Source of the DNA: an uncultured Sphingobacteriales bacterium | GTDB taxonomy: Bacteria; Bacteroidota; Bacteroidia; Chitinophagales; Chitinophagaceae | Direction of reading: 5' to 3' | NCBI GenBank assembly: GCA_937991535.1 | Contig: CALKHN010000032.1 | Coordinates: 1-44,244, forward strand | DNA: 44,244 bases | In this document: piece after piece, positions 1 to 8,926 of the stretch | Numbering within the stretch: position 1 is the first letter of the stretch | Layout: every line of letters starts with the position of its first letter | Notes under the pieces: model-generated | What the model saw: the letters and a program-made list of their open reading frames with translations, nothing else | Database searches by the model: none | Told to the model about the DNA's origin: nothing | Translations under genes and position numbers: made by a program

Positions 1-155
1 TAAGGATATAAAACGGCCTTGATGCCGCCAAAACCTGCATATTTTTTCAGGCTGGCGACATCTTCCGCAGTAAGCGGACGACCGTTCTGATAATCCAACG
101 CTGTACGGATAGCACGAAGGTTATCATGCAGCTTTTGGGAAACATTGTAAGCCAT
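1..155 (-). CDS. N-terminus of ICE-type DNA methylase/helicase-like protein (partial)
   Basis: The reverse strand opens with ATG at 155 and reads 51 codons to the window edge (MAYNVSQKLHDNLRAI at the start, later KKYAGFGGIKAVLYP). A KYAGFGGIKAV-like stretch near the N-terminus is what I recall from the very large N6-methylase/SNF2-helicase proteins of Bacteroidetes conjugative elements. The rest of the gene lies outside the window, so no catalytic motif can be checked. It follows the DUF1896 gene by 35 nt on the same strand and is likely the next gene of the transfer block. The family name is inferred from this short segment only. Confidence 0.5.
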   Translation of the reverse strand, partial: MAYNVSQKLHDNLRAIRTALDYQNGRPLTAEDVASLKKYAGFGGIKAVLYP

Positions 156-190
156 AATCACACATTTTCTTTCTTCACTTTTCTTTTGGC

Positions 191-619
191 TTAGGCCAGG
201 TAATCATGCACCTGCCCAATGATGGCATATCTCAAATGCCTGTTTGCTTCATTTTCGCTGTTAAAATCAAAGTCACTAAAAATGCCTTTGCATGTTTCGA
301 TAAGATTTACCACTTCATAGGTGAGCGTTCCGTTTTCCTTCATCCGCTCGTAGTCCCCATTAAATTCTTCTTCTATAACAGAGCGTATATACTGATAGCG
401 GGACGGCTTCAATTCATCCGTCATTGCATTAAGGCATAGTTCTTCGATTATGTAGGGTGGCCTTCCTTCACCAAGAAGCTGCTCAACCATCGGCATTACA
501 GCATTTACCTTTTCTTCCCGATAGCGGGTGACTGAATAGTCTTCCTGCAAGCTGAGCATGAGGTCAGGATTGTTGTGGACGATATACGCCCACAACTTTT
601 CTGTTAGCATACTTTGCAT
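191..619 (-). CDS. DUF1896 family protein of the transfer region
   Basis: A 142-residue acidic soluble protein without signal peptide or membrane segment. Its start (LTEKLWAYIVHNNPDLM) and the EEKVNAVMPMVEQLL segment resemble DUF1896, a small family of unknown function carried on Bacteroidetes conjugative elements. ATG codons at 619 and 610 are both possible; the longer is given. It lies 12 nt downstream of traE and 35 nt before the methylase-like gene, consistent with one operon. Function unknown; the family call is from memory of the sequence pattern. Confidence 0.65.
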   Translation of the reverse strand: MQSMLTEKLWAYIVHNNPDLMLSLQEDYSVTRYREEKVNAVMPMVEQLLGEGRPPYIIEELCLNAMTDELKPSRYQYIRSVIEEEFNGDYERMKENGTLTYEVVNLIETCKGIFSDFDFNSENEANRHLRYAIIGQVHDYLA

Positions 620-631
620 ACATCCTGATTT

Positions 632-970
632 TTAAACACCGAAAAAGGATTGAATAACGGTAGCAACAACTACCAGAAAAATGCAACTGCCAAACCAGGC
701 GGCGGCAACTTTGCCGGTGTCCTGATCACCTGCGTTCCATTTCTGATATACTTTCACTGCACCAATCAACCCGAGTAATGCACCCACGGCGTACATGAGG
801 TTTGTACCTGCCGAGAAATAGCTTCGCACTTTGGTGTTGGCTTCGTTAATACCCTGTATGCCATCCTGGGCAAATGCCCCGTAATGGATAGCCAATAGTG
901 CCAGAGCGACACAGATCATCATAACCTTTTTTCGGTTATTTCCTTTTGTTTTCCTGCTGCACATTTCCAT
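632..970 (-). CDS. traE: Conjugative transfer protein TraE (DUF4134 family)
   Basis: 112 residues: an N-terminal hydrophobic segment ending in AFAQ (signal peptide, about residues 16-35), then GIQGINEANTKVRSYF, then two hydrophobic helices (about 57-75 and 88-110) separated by KVYQKWNAGDQDTGK. This is the layout of TraE/DUF4134 of CTnDOT-type elements, a small VirB2-like membrane protein thought to form part of the type IV mating apparatus. Length fits the family. It lies between a membrane-anchored gene (1109-1585) and DUF1896 on the minus strand. An alternative start at codon 3 or at MMICVAL would only shorten the cytoplasmic N-terminus. Confidence 0.85.
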   Translation of the reverse strand: MEMCSRKTKGNNRKKVMMICVALALLAIHYGAFAQDGIQGINEANTKVRSYFSAGTNLMYAVGALLGLIGAVKVYQKWNAGDQDTGKVAAAWFGSCIFLVVVATVIQSFFGV

Positions 971-1108
971 AACACACGTTTATTAAAATTTGAAATCAAC
1001 TCTTCTAAAAAAACGGAGCGGCTTCGCCGTCACACAACCTGCTATTCCTACCACACTTTGCCCTTACGCACCAGGAGGGACAGGGAAACACGCCCCGTTA
1101 ATGGGCTG

Positions 1109-1585
1109 CTACACTGCTTCTTTCCACAACAGTTCCACTTCATCCTCTTTGAGTGTAACAGCACCGTATTTTTGACATTCGGACACGATCAGTTCGTTGA
1201 CAGACGACCGAATAGGCGAGTATCGCACGGAAGGATATTCCTTCAGTACCATGCTCAGATATTGTTTAAATTCCTGTGGAATTAATTTTCGGCGGGAGGC
1301 ATCAGCAACAACGGTTTTCAGACGTTCAATGAGGTGTTCCACGTCTGTAAACTCATCGTCTGTAGTTTTTTCAAAGCCACCCATTTCTTGCTGACGGTGT
1401 TCATCGTCAAGATCGGGTAAGCTATTGCCATCAGGAGAGATTGTCCTGAGTTTTGGTTTGCGTTTCCCTGATAGTAGATCTTTGATCTCATCGGAAAAAT
1501 ACCGTACACCCACAAATAGGTAATAGATCGCTAATAGTATGGCAACTGCAATAATGTAGTCACTCCATGAAATGTTCTTTAACAT
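1109..1585 (-). CDS. Membrane-anchored conjugation-region protein, function unknown
   Basis: 158 residues with a single N-terminal transmembrane helix (about 9-28, YIIAVAILLAIYYLFVGV), then a charged region with two predicted helices (DVEHLIERLKTVVADA and PQEFKQYLSMVLKEY). No catalytic motif is visible. It is the first gene of the leftmost minus-strand block, 138 nt upstream of traE, so it is probably a transfer accessory protein. I do not recognise the family with confidence. Confidence 0.6.
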   Translation of the reverse strand: MLKNISWSDYIIAVAILLAIYYLFVGVRYFSDEIKDLLSGKRKPKLRTISPDGNSLPDLDDEHRQQEMGGFEKTTDDEFTDVEHLIERLKTVVADASRRKLIPQEFKQYLSMVLKEYPSVRYSPIRSSVNELIVSECQKYGAVTLKEDEVELLWKEAV

Positions 1586-1712
1586 ACGCTTGTTTTTTTT
1601 CGTTTAACACTTTTCATTTTGGCCGCCAAGCCGTTTGTTCATTTTGTTTACGATAGCAAAAATGCAACGACTGCAAAGGTGTTTCAAGTCCAACTTTTGC
1701 TTGTGCCCAAAG

Positions 1713-1730
1713 TTGTACCCCTTGTACCCC
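1713..1730. repeat. Tandem 9-nt direct repeat upstream of the tra block
   Basis: TTGTACCCC occurs twice back to back (1713-1721 and 1722-1730) in the 248-nt divergent intergenic region between the minus-strand transfer genes (start 1585) and the plus-strand lipoprotein gene (start 1834). A perfect tandem repeat between divergent genes is a candidate regulator-binding site. Apart from AT-rich sequence I see nothing else there that I can name. Confidence 0.4.
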
Positions 1731-1833
1731 ATGATTATCAGGGTTATAATGCTCTATGAACCGATTATTTTTTTTAACTTAGCAGTAGAAAAATTTGATG
1801 GATTTTATTGTTGAATAGCTTAAAGCGATTGTT

Positions 1834-2352
1834 ATGAAAACAATAGGTATATTAGGACTTGCTATTTTTTTGCTGACATCTTGTAGTCAGCCCAAACCAA
1901 ATAAGGAAGAAGCAGCTACAACCATCCGTGCCTCTAAGAATTACCCTAAAGCATACGAGTATGAAATCAACATGACGGACCCGGCGAGTGCCAGGAAATT
2001 GCTTGATGCAGGTTTAGAGGCAGATGGACTGGTAACAGTGGACAAGACACAGAAACTAAAAGATGTTGGAAAGCCGATTGTACATTTTACGGAAAAGGCT
2101 AAGCCTTACCTCATTCGCACAGACGAGAAATACGATAATGTACAGGTTGTGAAAGTTGCCGATATGGACTTAGGAGAAGTTACAGGTATTCAGTTAGAGA
2201 AAGATAATAAAAGTGCTAACGTGGAATATACAGTTATCTATAAGAATATAACGCCTTTTGCCAAACTGATGAAACGTGACCTTTCTAAAAAGGAAACTCA
2301 ACGTGCAACCCTTTCTTATTTTGATACAGGGTGGAAGGTGGATAAGCAGTGA
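1834..2352 (+). CDS. Hypothetical lipoprotein
   Basis: 172 residues with a lipoprotein signal (hydrophobic residues 4-15, lipobox LTSC with C17), so exported and lipid-anchored. The mature part is hydrophilic with beta-rich stretches (VEYTVIYKNITPFAKL, ATLSYFDTGWKVDKQ), a pattern seen in small immunity- or chaperone-like lipoproteins, but I recognise no family. It is the only plus-strand gene between the left tra block and 35840, so it is transcribed separately from the minus-strand cargo. Start is the ATG just before the signal peptide. Confidence 0.7.
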   Translation: MKTIGILGLAIFLLTSCSQPKPNKEEAATTIRASKNYPKAYEYEINMTDPASARKLLDAGLEADGLVTVDKTQKLKDVGKPIVHFTEKAKPYLIRTDEKYDNVQVVKVADMDLGEVTGIQLEKDNKSANVEYTVIYKNITPFAKLMKRDLSKKETQRATLSYFDTGWKVDKQ

Positions 2353-2412
2353 TAAGAGCCTGCGATAGTTTCAGCAGATTCTATTAAATCCTACTAAAGT
2401 GCCATTCAAATT

Positions 2413-3639
2413 TCAGTATTCATTTATCTTTTTGATCATTTGTTTAAGGGTTTCTATTACGATTTCCTTATCTCTCATTTCCGCAGAATAAGACTTACTT
2501 CTCATGCTATCATACGATATGTTTTCCTGGTAAGGAGTAGATAGATACGGAACGATATTTTTGAAGACACTATTCAGAGAGCGTGCCATGACAATTTTTA
2601 AATCGTCCGCCGCTCTTAGAATTAGCGCCATTTGATCAACGGAAAGGACAGATAGGAGTTTTGTCTTTTCCTTTTGTACTACTTGTTTTGGCGCCTCAAT
2701 TCCTTTTAAGGGTACTATGGAATAATGGATCTGTTTTTCCAAATAAAATACTTCTTGTGTGAACCAATTAGAAATTTGTTTATGCAAATCGACATCCTTA
2801 CGATTAAAAGTTACTGCTGGTTTTTTATGATATTGCTTAAATAGTTTAAGATAGAACAGTAGTCTATCCATTTTTTCACTGGGTTGCTCAAGGTCGTTAA
2901 TGCTTGCTGCCAATCGTTGTGTTAACCAATAGATGTAAGTTTTACTATTAAAATTCATATTGATCAGCAATTCATCAAGCCTGGAATAAATGACGACTTC
3001 ATCAACAGGTTGGAGATGTTCCAATTCTAAGCACAGCTCCTTCACATAGAGTATTTCCTGAAAAACATAAGTATGCTTATCGGAAGGCTGTGTTAAAAAC
3101 CTTTCCAATTCTTGTTTTAATATTTTGAAGGTCGGTAGATAAGCATCAAAAGCACGGATCTTTTTTTCAACCGATGATAGCCGCTTTGCCAATTCCTTTT
3201 TGAGAACGGCAAGATAAGTAGCGGGAACTCTTTCATCCCCACTTAAATAACTTGTAAATCGGTGTTCAATTAAAGAAAGTAGCTCATCAATGCAGACAAT
3301 TATAGTCTCTAACACCTGTTTAAAAGGATTGCCTTCCTTAATTAGTGCCAGATCTTCCAATGCCTGGTCTAATAAAGAAATCAGGCTTGAATGGTACTTC
3401 TTTATTAAACACCGGATTTTCGTCTCGTCATTCAAAGTAAACACGGTGGACTTAATGGCAGTCTGAACCTTGTCTTTTTGAGAGACCACCTGATCCTTGA
3501 TTTTTGCTATGTCGCCAGGTACGGCAGCATTTATTTTGCTTTTGACCGGATTCAATGTTACTGTAACCAAAGTATCCAGCCATTCCAATACATAACCTTC
3601 ACACATATCCTTTACTTTAGGTTTGCGACTATTCGCCAA
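2413..3639 (-). CDS. Alpha-helical protein with RteC-like C-terminal region
   Basis: 408 residues, strongly alpha-helical, no signal peptide or membrane helix. The C-terminal 75-80 residues (LLSVLSVDQMALILRAADD through ENISYDSMRSKSYSAEMRD) follow a pattern I associate with the C-terminal region of RteC and related Bacteroidetes element-borne regulators: L-S-V-D-Q-h-A, then a Q-E-N-I-S...S-h-R-S-K block. CTnDOT RteC acts with a two-component system, and here the gene lies 88 nt downstream of a hybrid sensor kinase on the same strand, so a regulatory role is plausible. Start codon uncertain; residues 1-11 may be leader. Family call tentative. Confidence 0.5.
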   Translation of the reverse strand: MANSRKPKVKDMCEGYVLEWLDTLVTVTLNPVKSKINAAVPGDIAKIKDQVVSQKDKVQTAIKSTVFTLNDETKIRCLIKKYHSSLISLLDQALEDLALIKEGNPFKQVLETIIVCIDELLSLIEHRFTSYLSGDERVPATYLAVLKKELAKRLSSVEKKIRAFDAYLPTFKILKQELERFLTQPSDKHTYVFQEILYVKELCLELEHLQPVDEVVIYSRLDELLINMNFNSKTYIYWLTQRLAASINDLEQPSEKMDRLLFYLKLFKQYHKKPAVTFNRKDVDLHKQISNWFTQEVFYLEKQIHYSIVPLKGIEAPKQVVQKEKTKLLSVLSVDQMALILRAADDLKIVMARSLNSVFKNIVPYLSTPYQENISYDSMRSKSYSAEMRDKEIVIETLKQMIKKINEY

Positions 3640-3727
3640 AGCAAAGGTATGATTGCGAACAAGGGAAACCTATACGGCATTTCTACTATTTCCGTACTCA
3701 AATAGTAGTAAATCATGTACTTGTATC

Positions 3728-5932
3728 CTATTTCGTAAGTTTGTTTATAAGCTCTACCTTGTTGGAAACCTCAGCTTTACCAAAGATGTTTTGGATGTGC
3801 TTCGTCACGGTTTTGTCGGAAATAAATAGCTCTTTCGCTATGTCCTTGTACGTTTTCCCTTTGAATATCAGGCGAGCTATTTCCGTTTCTCTTGCGGTAA
3901 AATGAAATAGCTTACAGCTCTGCTCAAATTTCGAGAGTGAAGATTGAGCCATATTGTCAGTTTCCAGGCTTTTCCCGGTTTTTAGGGCGGCAATGGACGT
4001 GCTGATTATCGCCTTTTGCTGCCTTAGCATATTATCAAGTATGGTTTCAATTTTTTGACTTAGTTCATCAAATGAAAAGGGCTTTGATATAAAATCTATT
4101 GCGCCAAGCCGCAGCCCTTTTATACGGTCGGTAGGCGTAGATTTAGCCGTTAAAAATATAAAAGGTATATGGCTATATTTATCTTGCTCTGAAAGGGTTT
4201 TGGCAAAAGCGTAACCATCCATTTTGTCCATCATAACATCTGAAAGTATTAAGTCAGGAACCACGGACATTTCAAACAATTTCTTCAATGCTTCGCTGCC
4301 ATTGTGAGCACCAAATACGTTATAGTTAAGTCTGAGTTTGTTGGAAAGGAAATTAATCATTGCCGCATTGTCCTCTACCAGCAATATTGTTCTTTTTTTC
4401 GCATCATAATCGCTGTCGGCCAGTTCATCGTTATTGAAGCTATAATGGAGCTTATTTAATTTATTTGCTCCCTTTACAGGTTCGTCCTTTTCGGTTGGTT
4501 GATATCGGGGAAGAGTAATGATAATTTTTGTCCCGCGCATCTTAGGAGGATTGCTTTCGATACGAACAGTACCACCAATGCCTTCTACTACTTTTTTTAC
4601 TATCGGCAAGCCAAGTCCCATGCCCTGCAAACTGGTATGTTTATATCCGATTTGATAATATGGCTCAAAAACTTTTTTTTGCAAATCTTCCGGAATGCCG
4701 ATACCGGTGTCTACTACTGAAAAAATGACTTCTTCGTTCTGACCCGTCAACGAAATGAGCACTTCGCCATCTGGATCTGTAAATTTAATGGCGTTCTCAA
4801 TAATGTTATTTACTATGCGATGAATGGCGTTGGGATCTGCCTTAACAAAAATATTCTCATCTATACACGTAGAGCATTCGATTGTATGCTTAGTACAATA
4901 ATTCTTAAACAAAGGAAGGCTGTCTTTAAGAATGCCGCTGAAGTCAGAAACCTGGTTATGAGTATATGTATCAATTCCTTTCGAGAAACGTTCGATATCG
5001 AATAAATTTATTACATCAGCAGTCAGCTTATCAACTCCACCTCTTATTACATCCAATTCTTCTACAGCACCATACTTGCCGATATATTCATCCAAGTAGT
5101 TTTTTATCAGCGTCAGCGGTGTTTTGGTTTCGTGAACAAGGTTAATAAAATTGTTCGTTTTTTGCTCATTAATTTTTTCCAGTTCTTTAGTACGCTTACT
5201 CACTTCATCTTTAAGATCAGCGTTCCAGGTTCTCAATCGCTGTTCTGATTCTATTAGTTTTTCATGCTCATTTCGTACCTCCCGGATATGCCTTAGCACC
5301 TGTAATCCGAACAACAATAGAAATCCTATGTTTGTGATTAACGCCTCAACTGATTGACCTAAATTGAAATAAGTGATGATGGGCAAACCTACCCAGGGCG
5401 TTATGCTAAATAACAATACAACCATTTCCTGCCGGGCTTCGAGGCTTGAAAAAACATAATTGTATTTGTACTGGATAGCTTTACATAAAGAGATAATTAC
5501 CCAAATGGCATAAAGTACGGGAATGATAAGCAGATTTTGTGTATCCTTCAGATCTCCGGTAAACCAAAAAACAAAGACAAAGATGCAGTAGGGCAAAATC
5601 AGGAATAAATAAACACCCTTATAAGCATGGAATTTCATCCTTACCAAACCGAAGGCTTTATACACATAGTATGGGAAGTAGCAGGGAGTAATGAAACCAG
5701 TTGCATACGCAATTGCTTCCTGCAAGAAATAAGACCCCGGTAATTTTGGATCAGGTAGCAAACCTCCAGTGATATTATAGATGAGCAGTAAAAAAATAAG
5801 GATTAAGTTAAGCGTAGTTATTTTGTCATCCGGTCGGGCTAAGCGAATAAGTGCCAGATAGAAAAAGATAACAATTTCTATGCTCACAAAAATAAATGTG
5901 ACAATGTGCATTTGTGTTCCAAATACCAGCAT
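3728..5932 (-). CDS. Hybrid sensor histidine kinase/response regulator with LuxR-type DNA-binding domain
   Basis: A complete two-component pathway in one chain of about 734 residues. N-terminal half-membrane region with about seven hydrophobic helices (residues 5-215), a short coiled linker, a HisKA domain with phospho-accepting His in NLVHETKTPLTL (about 267), an HATPase domain (NNIIENAIKF, DTGIGIP, GMGLGLPIVKK; about 372-480), a receiver domain with Asp in ILSDVM (about 566) and Lys in FISKPFS, and a LuxR-type HTH (TARETEIARLIFKGKTYKDIA, about 680-732). It would sense a membrane or external cue and bind DNA directly. ATG at 5932 is preferred to a TTG at 5938. It begins 7 nt after the GNAT stop, so it may be the tail of the fluoride gene train or have its own promoter. 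Targets unknown. Confidence 0.85.
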   Translation of the reverse strand: MLVFGTQMHIVTFIFVSIEIVIFFYLALIRLARPDDKITTLNLILIFLLLIYNITGGLLPDPKLPGSYFLQEAIAYATGFITPCYFPYYVYKAFGLVRMKFHAYKGVYLFLILPYCIFVFVFWFTGDLKDTQNLLIIPVLYAIWVIISLCKAIQYKYNYVFSSLEARQEMVVLLFSITPWVGLPIITYFNLGQSVEALITNIGFLLLFGLQVLRHIREVRNEHEKLIESEQRLRTWNADLKDEVSKRTKELEKINEQKTNNFINLVHETKTPLTLIKNYLDEYIGKYGAVEELDVIRGGVDKLTADVINLFDIERFSKGIDTYTHNQVSDFSGILKDSLPLFKNYCTKHTIECSTCIDENIFVKADPNAIHRIVNNIIENAIKFTDPDGEVLISLTGQNEEVIFSVVDTGIGIPEDLQKKVFEPYYQIGYKHTSLQGMGLGLPIVKKVVEGIGGTVRIESNPPKMRGTKIIITLPRYQPTEKDEPVKGANKLNKLHYSFNNDELADSDYDAKKRTILLVEDNAAMINFLSNKLRLNYNVFGAHNGSEALKKLFEMSVVPDLILSDVMMDKMDGYAFAKTLSEQDKYSHIPFIFLTAKSTPTDRIKGLRLGAIDFISKPFSFDELSQKIETILDNMLRQQKAIISTSIAALKTGKSLETDNMAQSSLSKFEQSCKLFHFTARETEIARLIFKGKTYKDIAKELFISDKTVTKHIQNIFGKAEVSNKVELINKLTK

Positions 5933-5939
5933 TGCCAAA

Positions 5940-6515
5940 CTACTTTACATCCCTTTTGAAGAAATACAAATGATAGGTCAATTCCTTTTCATTGTACACT
6001 TCAAATCCGAATTTCTCATACCAGGGTAAATTCTTAACCGTTGAAGTTTCCAGATAAATAGGGCGGTTATTACTATTACTGTAGTCAATAATTTCCTGAA
6101 GCATCTTACTTCCGATTCCTCGGCCTTGTGTTAAAGGATCAACACCGATAAACCATAAGTAAGACATTGGAACTTTAGGCTGGATGGTAGTTATGAGCTT
6201 TTCTCTTTTCAAAGTCTTACTTATGTTACCCAAACCGACAGCTTGAAAAATGAGTTTTATGTCAAGCAATATGGATCTCAGCGTTGTCTTCTTTTTATCA
6301 GGATAAACAATGAGTGCACATGCTTTTTTATCATCAGAAAGAAATACATCGCCAAATGCTGAACACACTTCAAAAGAATAATCCATCAATGCCCGGATTC
6401 TCTTCTCCCGTTTGCTGTCCTGCTTAATAATATAATTCACGCTGGAATTACTATTGAAGGATTTGGTAAGAATTTCTATGACCAGCGGCTTGTCATTTTT
6501 TTCGGCTTTCTTCAT
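5940..6515 (-). CDS. GNAT family N-acetyltransferase
   Basis: About 191 residues from the ATG at 6515. The acetyl-CoA binding motif is visible as LWFIGVDPLTQGRGIGSKML (Q-x-x-G-x-G at the loop), followed by the C-terminal motif YLETSTVKNLPWYEKFGFEV, typical of GNAT enzymes that acetylate small amines or peptides. Substrate cannot be told. A GTG at 6572 would give a longer form overlapping the Nudix stop as GTGA; the ATG at 6515 gives the usual N-terminus of such proteins (EKNDKPLVIEILTKSF) and is preferred. Last or next-to-last gene of the long minus-strand gene train. Confidence 0.8.
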   Translation of the reverse strand: MKKAEKNDKPLVIEILTKSFNSNSSVNYIIKQDSKREKRIRALMDYSFEVCSAFGDVFLSDDKKACALIVYPDKKKTTLRSILLDIKLIFQAVGLGNISKTLKREKLITTIQPKVPMSYLWFIGVDPLTQGRGIGSKMLQEIIDYSNSNNRPIYLETSTVKNLPWYEKFGFEVYNEKELTYHLYFFKRDVK

Positions 6516-6568
6516 GATATTGTCTTTTATTGTTAGCAATCGGATTAGTATAAAGTCATTCCCAAATT

Positions 6569-6985
6569 TCACCCAGAGAACAAAGATGATTTCTGTATTA
6601 TTGGCTTCAGGTTATCAAACGAGTATTCCAAGTAACGCATCACCAATCCTGGTTTCACCCATAATACCCTTTCAATACTTTCAGATTCCAGCGGATGCAA
6701 AGCCTCATTTTTATCACCTTTCATTTCAAACCAATGTGTTTCTTTAATGGCTTCTTCATTTAATTTATTATCGAAATAGGTATGTTCAGAGAAGCCGATA
6801 AAGCGTACTAATTCTAAAGATTGTAACCCGGTTTCTTCCTTTACTTCACGTATGGCACACTGCTCCAATGTCTCATTCTTTTCCAGGTGACCTTTAGGTA
6901 AATCCCAAATGATACGCCTGAAAATCATCAGCAACTCGTTGCTTTGATTAATGACCACACCACCAGCGGCTAATACTCTTTTCAT
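6569..6985 (-). CDS. Nudix hydrolase
   Basis: 138 residues with a full Nudix box at about 32-54 (G-x5-E-x7-REVKEETGL, seen as GHLEKNETLEQ followed by CAIREVKEETGL). These enzymes hydrolyse nucleoside diphosphates linked to another group, using Mg2+ bound by the REVKEE glutamates. The N-terminus (KRVLAAGGVVI) is the normal first beta strand. The WDLPKGHLE stretch recalls the (di)adenosine-polyphosphate/NDP hydrolase group, but the substrate is not proven. Lies 11 nt after the M20 peptidase gene and may be translationally coupled to the GNAT. Confidence 0.85.
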   Translation of the reverse strand: MKRVLAAGGVVINQSNELLMIFRRIIWDLPKGHLEKNETLEQCAIREVKEETGLQSLELVRFIGFSEHTYFDNKLNEEAIKETHWFEMKGDKNEALHPLESESIERVLWVKPGLVMRYLEYSFDNLKPIIQKSSLFSG

Positions 6986-6996
6986 ATTCGGCTACG

Positions 6997-8367
6997 TTAA
7001 GATTTGTTTTCTGAAAAATATTTATAGAAAAAAGGGATTGTTTCAATTCCCTTATAAAAATTTACCAGATCGAATTTTTCGTTAGGAGAATGAATATTGT
7101 CATTATCAAGCCCAAAGCCCATCAATACAGAATCCAGTCCAAGTATCTCTTTGAAAAGAGCCACAATAGGGATGCTGCCACCACTATATACTTTTAACGG
7201 CTCTTTGTTAAAGGTTGCCTTAATAGCTTTTACCGCAGCCTGATAGCCTTTGGTTTCAGTGTCAGTAACAATGGGCTTACCGCCATGCAAATACTTTACA
7301 TTAACAGTAACTCCTGGGGAGCATCGCTGTTGTAGATATGCCTTGAAGAGATTGGCAATTTCTTCAGGCTGTTGATCAGGTACGAGCCGCATAGATATTT
7401 TGGCTGAGGCTTTAGAAGGTAGCACTGTTTTAGCTCCTTCTCCTGTATATCCGCCCCATATACCGTTTACATCCAGTGTAGGACGGATGCCTGCACGCTC
7501 CAACGTAGTATAACCATCTTCACCCCATACTGCTTTTATTCCCAATTCTTTTTTATACTCAGTTCCATCAAAAGGCAGTTTACCAATTTCGCCTCTTTGT
7601 TCTTTTGAAAGCTCTTTGACTTTATCGTAAAAGCCGGGAATAGTAATATGGTTATTTTCATCGTGCATGGAAGCAATCATTTTGCAAAGCACGTTGATAG
7701 GATTGGCAACGGCCCCACCATATACGCCGCTGTGCAGATCCCGGTTAGGACCGATTAATTCTACTTCCATGTATGCCATACCCCGCAATGCTGTTTCAAT
7801 AGATGGATGTTCCATACTGATCATAGCCGTATCAGAAGCCAATATCACATCAGCTTTTAAAAGCTCTTTCCGGCTGTTTAGGTATTCGGGCAGGCTTGGA
7901 GATCCAATTTCTTCTTCTCCTTCGATAATCATCTTGATGTTGCAGGGAAGCGAACCTGTTTTGACCATTACTTCCAACGCTTTTATGTGCATGAACATTT
8001 GCCCTTTGTCATCGCTTGCCCCACGAGCAACAATACTACCATCTATTACCTGCGGATCAAACGGATCATGATGCCATAAATCAATAGGATCGGGTGGTTG
8101 CACATCATAATGTCCATAAACCAAAACGGTGGGCAATTCTGGATTAATGATCTTCTTACCAAAAACTACAGGGTGATGTGATGTTTCTTCAATTATGGCA
8201 ATGTCAAAACCAGCCTGCATCATCAACTCGATGAGTTTAGTGGCACACAAGTGCATCTGCGTTTTATATTCCTCATCATTACTGATAGATGGGATAGAAA
8301 GTATTTGTTTCAGTTCTTCAAGAAACCGATTCTTATTTTTGACAATGTATTCGTTCCAACGATTCAT
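6997..8367 (-). CDS. M20 family metallopeptidase (dipeptidase)
   Basis: About 456 residues from ATG 8367. Di-zinc M20 motifs in order: YGHYDVQPPDP (His about 86), ARGASDDKGQ (bridging Asp about 119), EGEEEIGS (general base Glu and ligand, about 149-153), ASDTAMI, and the C-terminal DNIHSPNEKF His. The arrangement matches cytosolic non-specific/CNDP-like dipeptidases with an inserted dimerisation domain. The reaction would be hydrolysis of di- or short peptides. A start at 8400 would overlap the VIT-like gene by 11 nt; MNRWNEYIVKNKNRF at 8367 is the usual N-terminus. Its reason for being in this gene train is not obvious. Confidence 0.88.
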   Translation of the reverse strand: MNRWNEYIVKNKNRFLEELKQILSIPSISNDEEYKTQMHLCATKLIELMMQAGFDIAIIEETSHHPVVFGKKIINPELPTVLVYGHYDVQPPDPIDLWHHDPFDPQVIDGSIVARGASDDKGQMFMHIKALEVMVKTGSLPCNIKMIIEGEEEIGSPSLPEYLNSRKELLKADVILASDTAMISMEHPSIETALRGMAYMEVELIGPNRDLHSGVYGGAVANPINVLCKMIASMHDENNHITIPGFYDKVKELSKEQRGEIGKLPFDGTEYKKELGIKAVWGEDGYTTLERAGIRPTLDVNGIWGGYTGEGAKTVLPSKASAKISMRLVPDQQPEEIANLFKAYLQQRCSPGVTVNVKYLHGGKPIVTDTETKGYQAAVKAIKATFNKEPLKVYSGGSIPIVALFKEILGLDSVLMGFGLDNDNIHSPNEKFDLVNFYKGIETIPFFYKYFSENKS

Positions 8368-8389
8368 ATTATGCTTATACTTTTTGAGG

Positions 8390-8926
8390 TTAAACAACAT
8401 TTAACTTGTATCCGATAAAAGCGACGAACGCACCAGCAAGTACCAGCGAAACACTCCATGCAAGAGCGTTCCCGTACACAAGCGATGCGATACCGATACC
8501 AAGTAAAACCAACATTAACAATGCAATGACAATGGCAACCCATTGTGCCTGTGGAAATATCATAGCTGTACTAAGCGGCAACATACCACCAGCAAAATTG
8601 AAAATTGAGGATATTAATACGCCCCATAGTGTTTCCCTTAGTATTTGCCTACCTATATGAGTAGTAGCAAGCCTCCCATGTGTAGCCAGGTTCAACTGTT
8701 TTTCAGCATGAATAAGCCTGTGTCGTTGCCTTGAATATTCGGAAAAGAAATAGATACACGCACCAGATACAGCAGTGGCAAAAGCAACTTTCAGGGACAG
8801 CGATAATGTAATCGGTGTTTCCCCATGCTTTAATACGTGCCCGGTAGCCAGAGCAAGGACGGTTAAAATACCGTCAATCAGTCCCAGCAACAAGGCGAAT
8901 AATTGATCTTTTAATAACTTCTTCAT
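8390..8926 (-). CDS. VIT/CCC1-like membrane protein
   Basis: 178 residues with about five transmembrane helices. Helix 1 has LLGLIDGILTVLALATG, which matches the GLxDGLxTVFGLxxG start of VIT1/CCC1 vacuolar iron/manganese transporters; the middle cytosolic segment (EYSRQRHRLIHAEKQL) and C-terminal helix pairs also fit. Known members move Fe2+/Mn2+; the cation (or other cargo) here is unknown. Its start overlaps the DUF211 stop by 4 nt, a strong sign of co-translation. Shorter than eukaryotic VIT1, usual for bacterial relatives. Confidence 0.7.
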   Translation of the reverse strand: MKKLLKDQLFALLLGLIDGILTVLALATGHVLKHGETPITLSLSLKVAFATAVSGACIYFFSEYSRQRHRLIHAEKQLNLATHGRLATTHIGRQILRETLWGVLISSIFNFAGGMLPLSTAMIFPQAQWVAIVIALLMLVLLGIGIASLVYGNALAWSVSLVLAGAFVAFIGYKLNVV

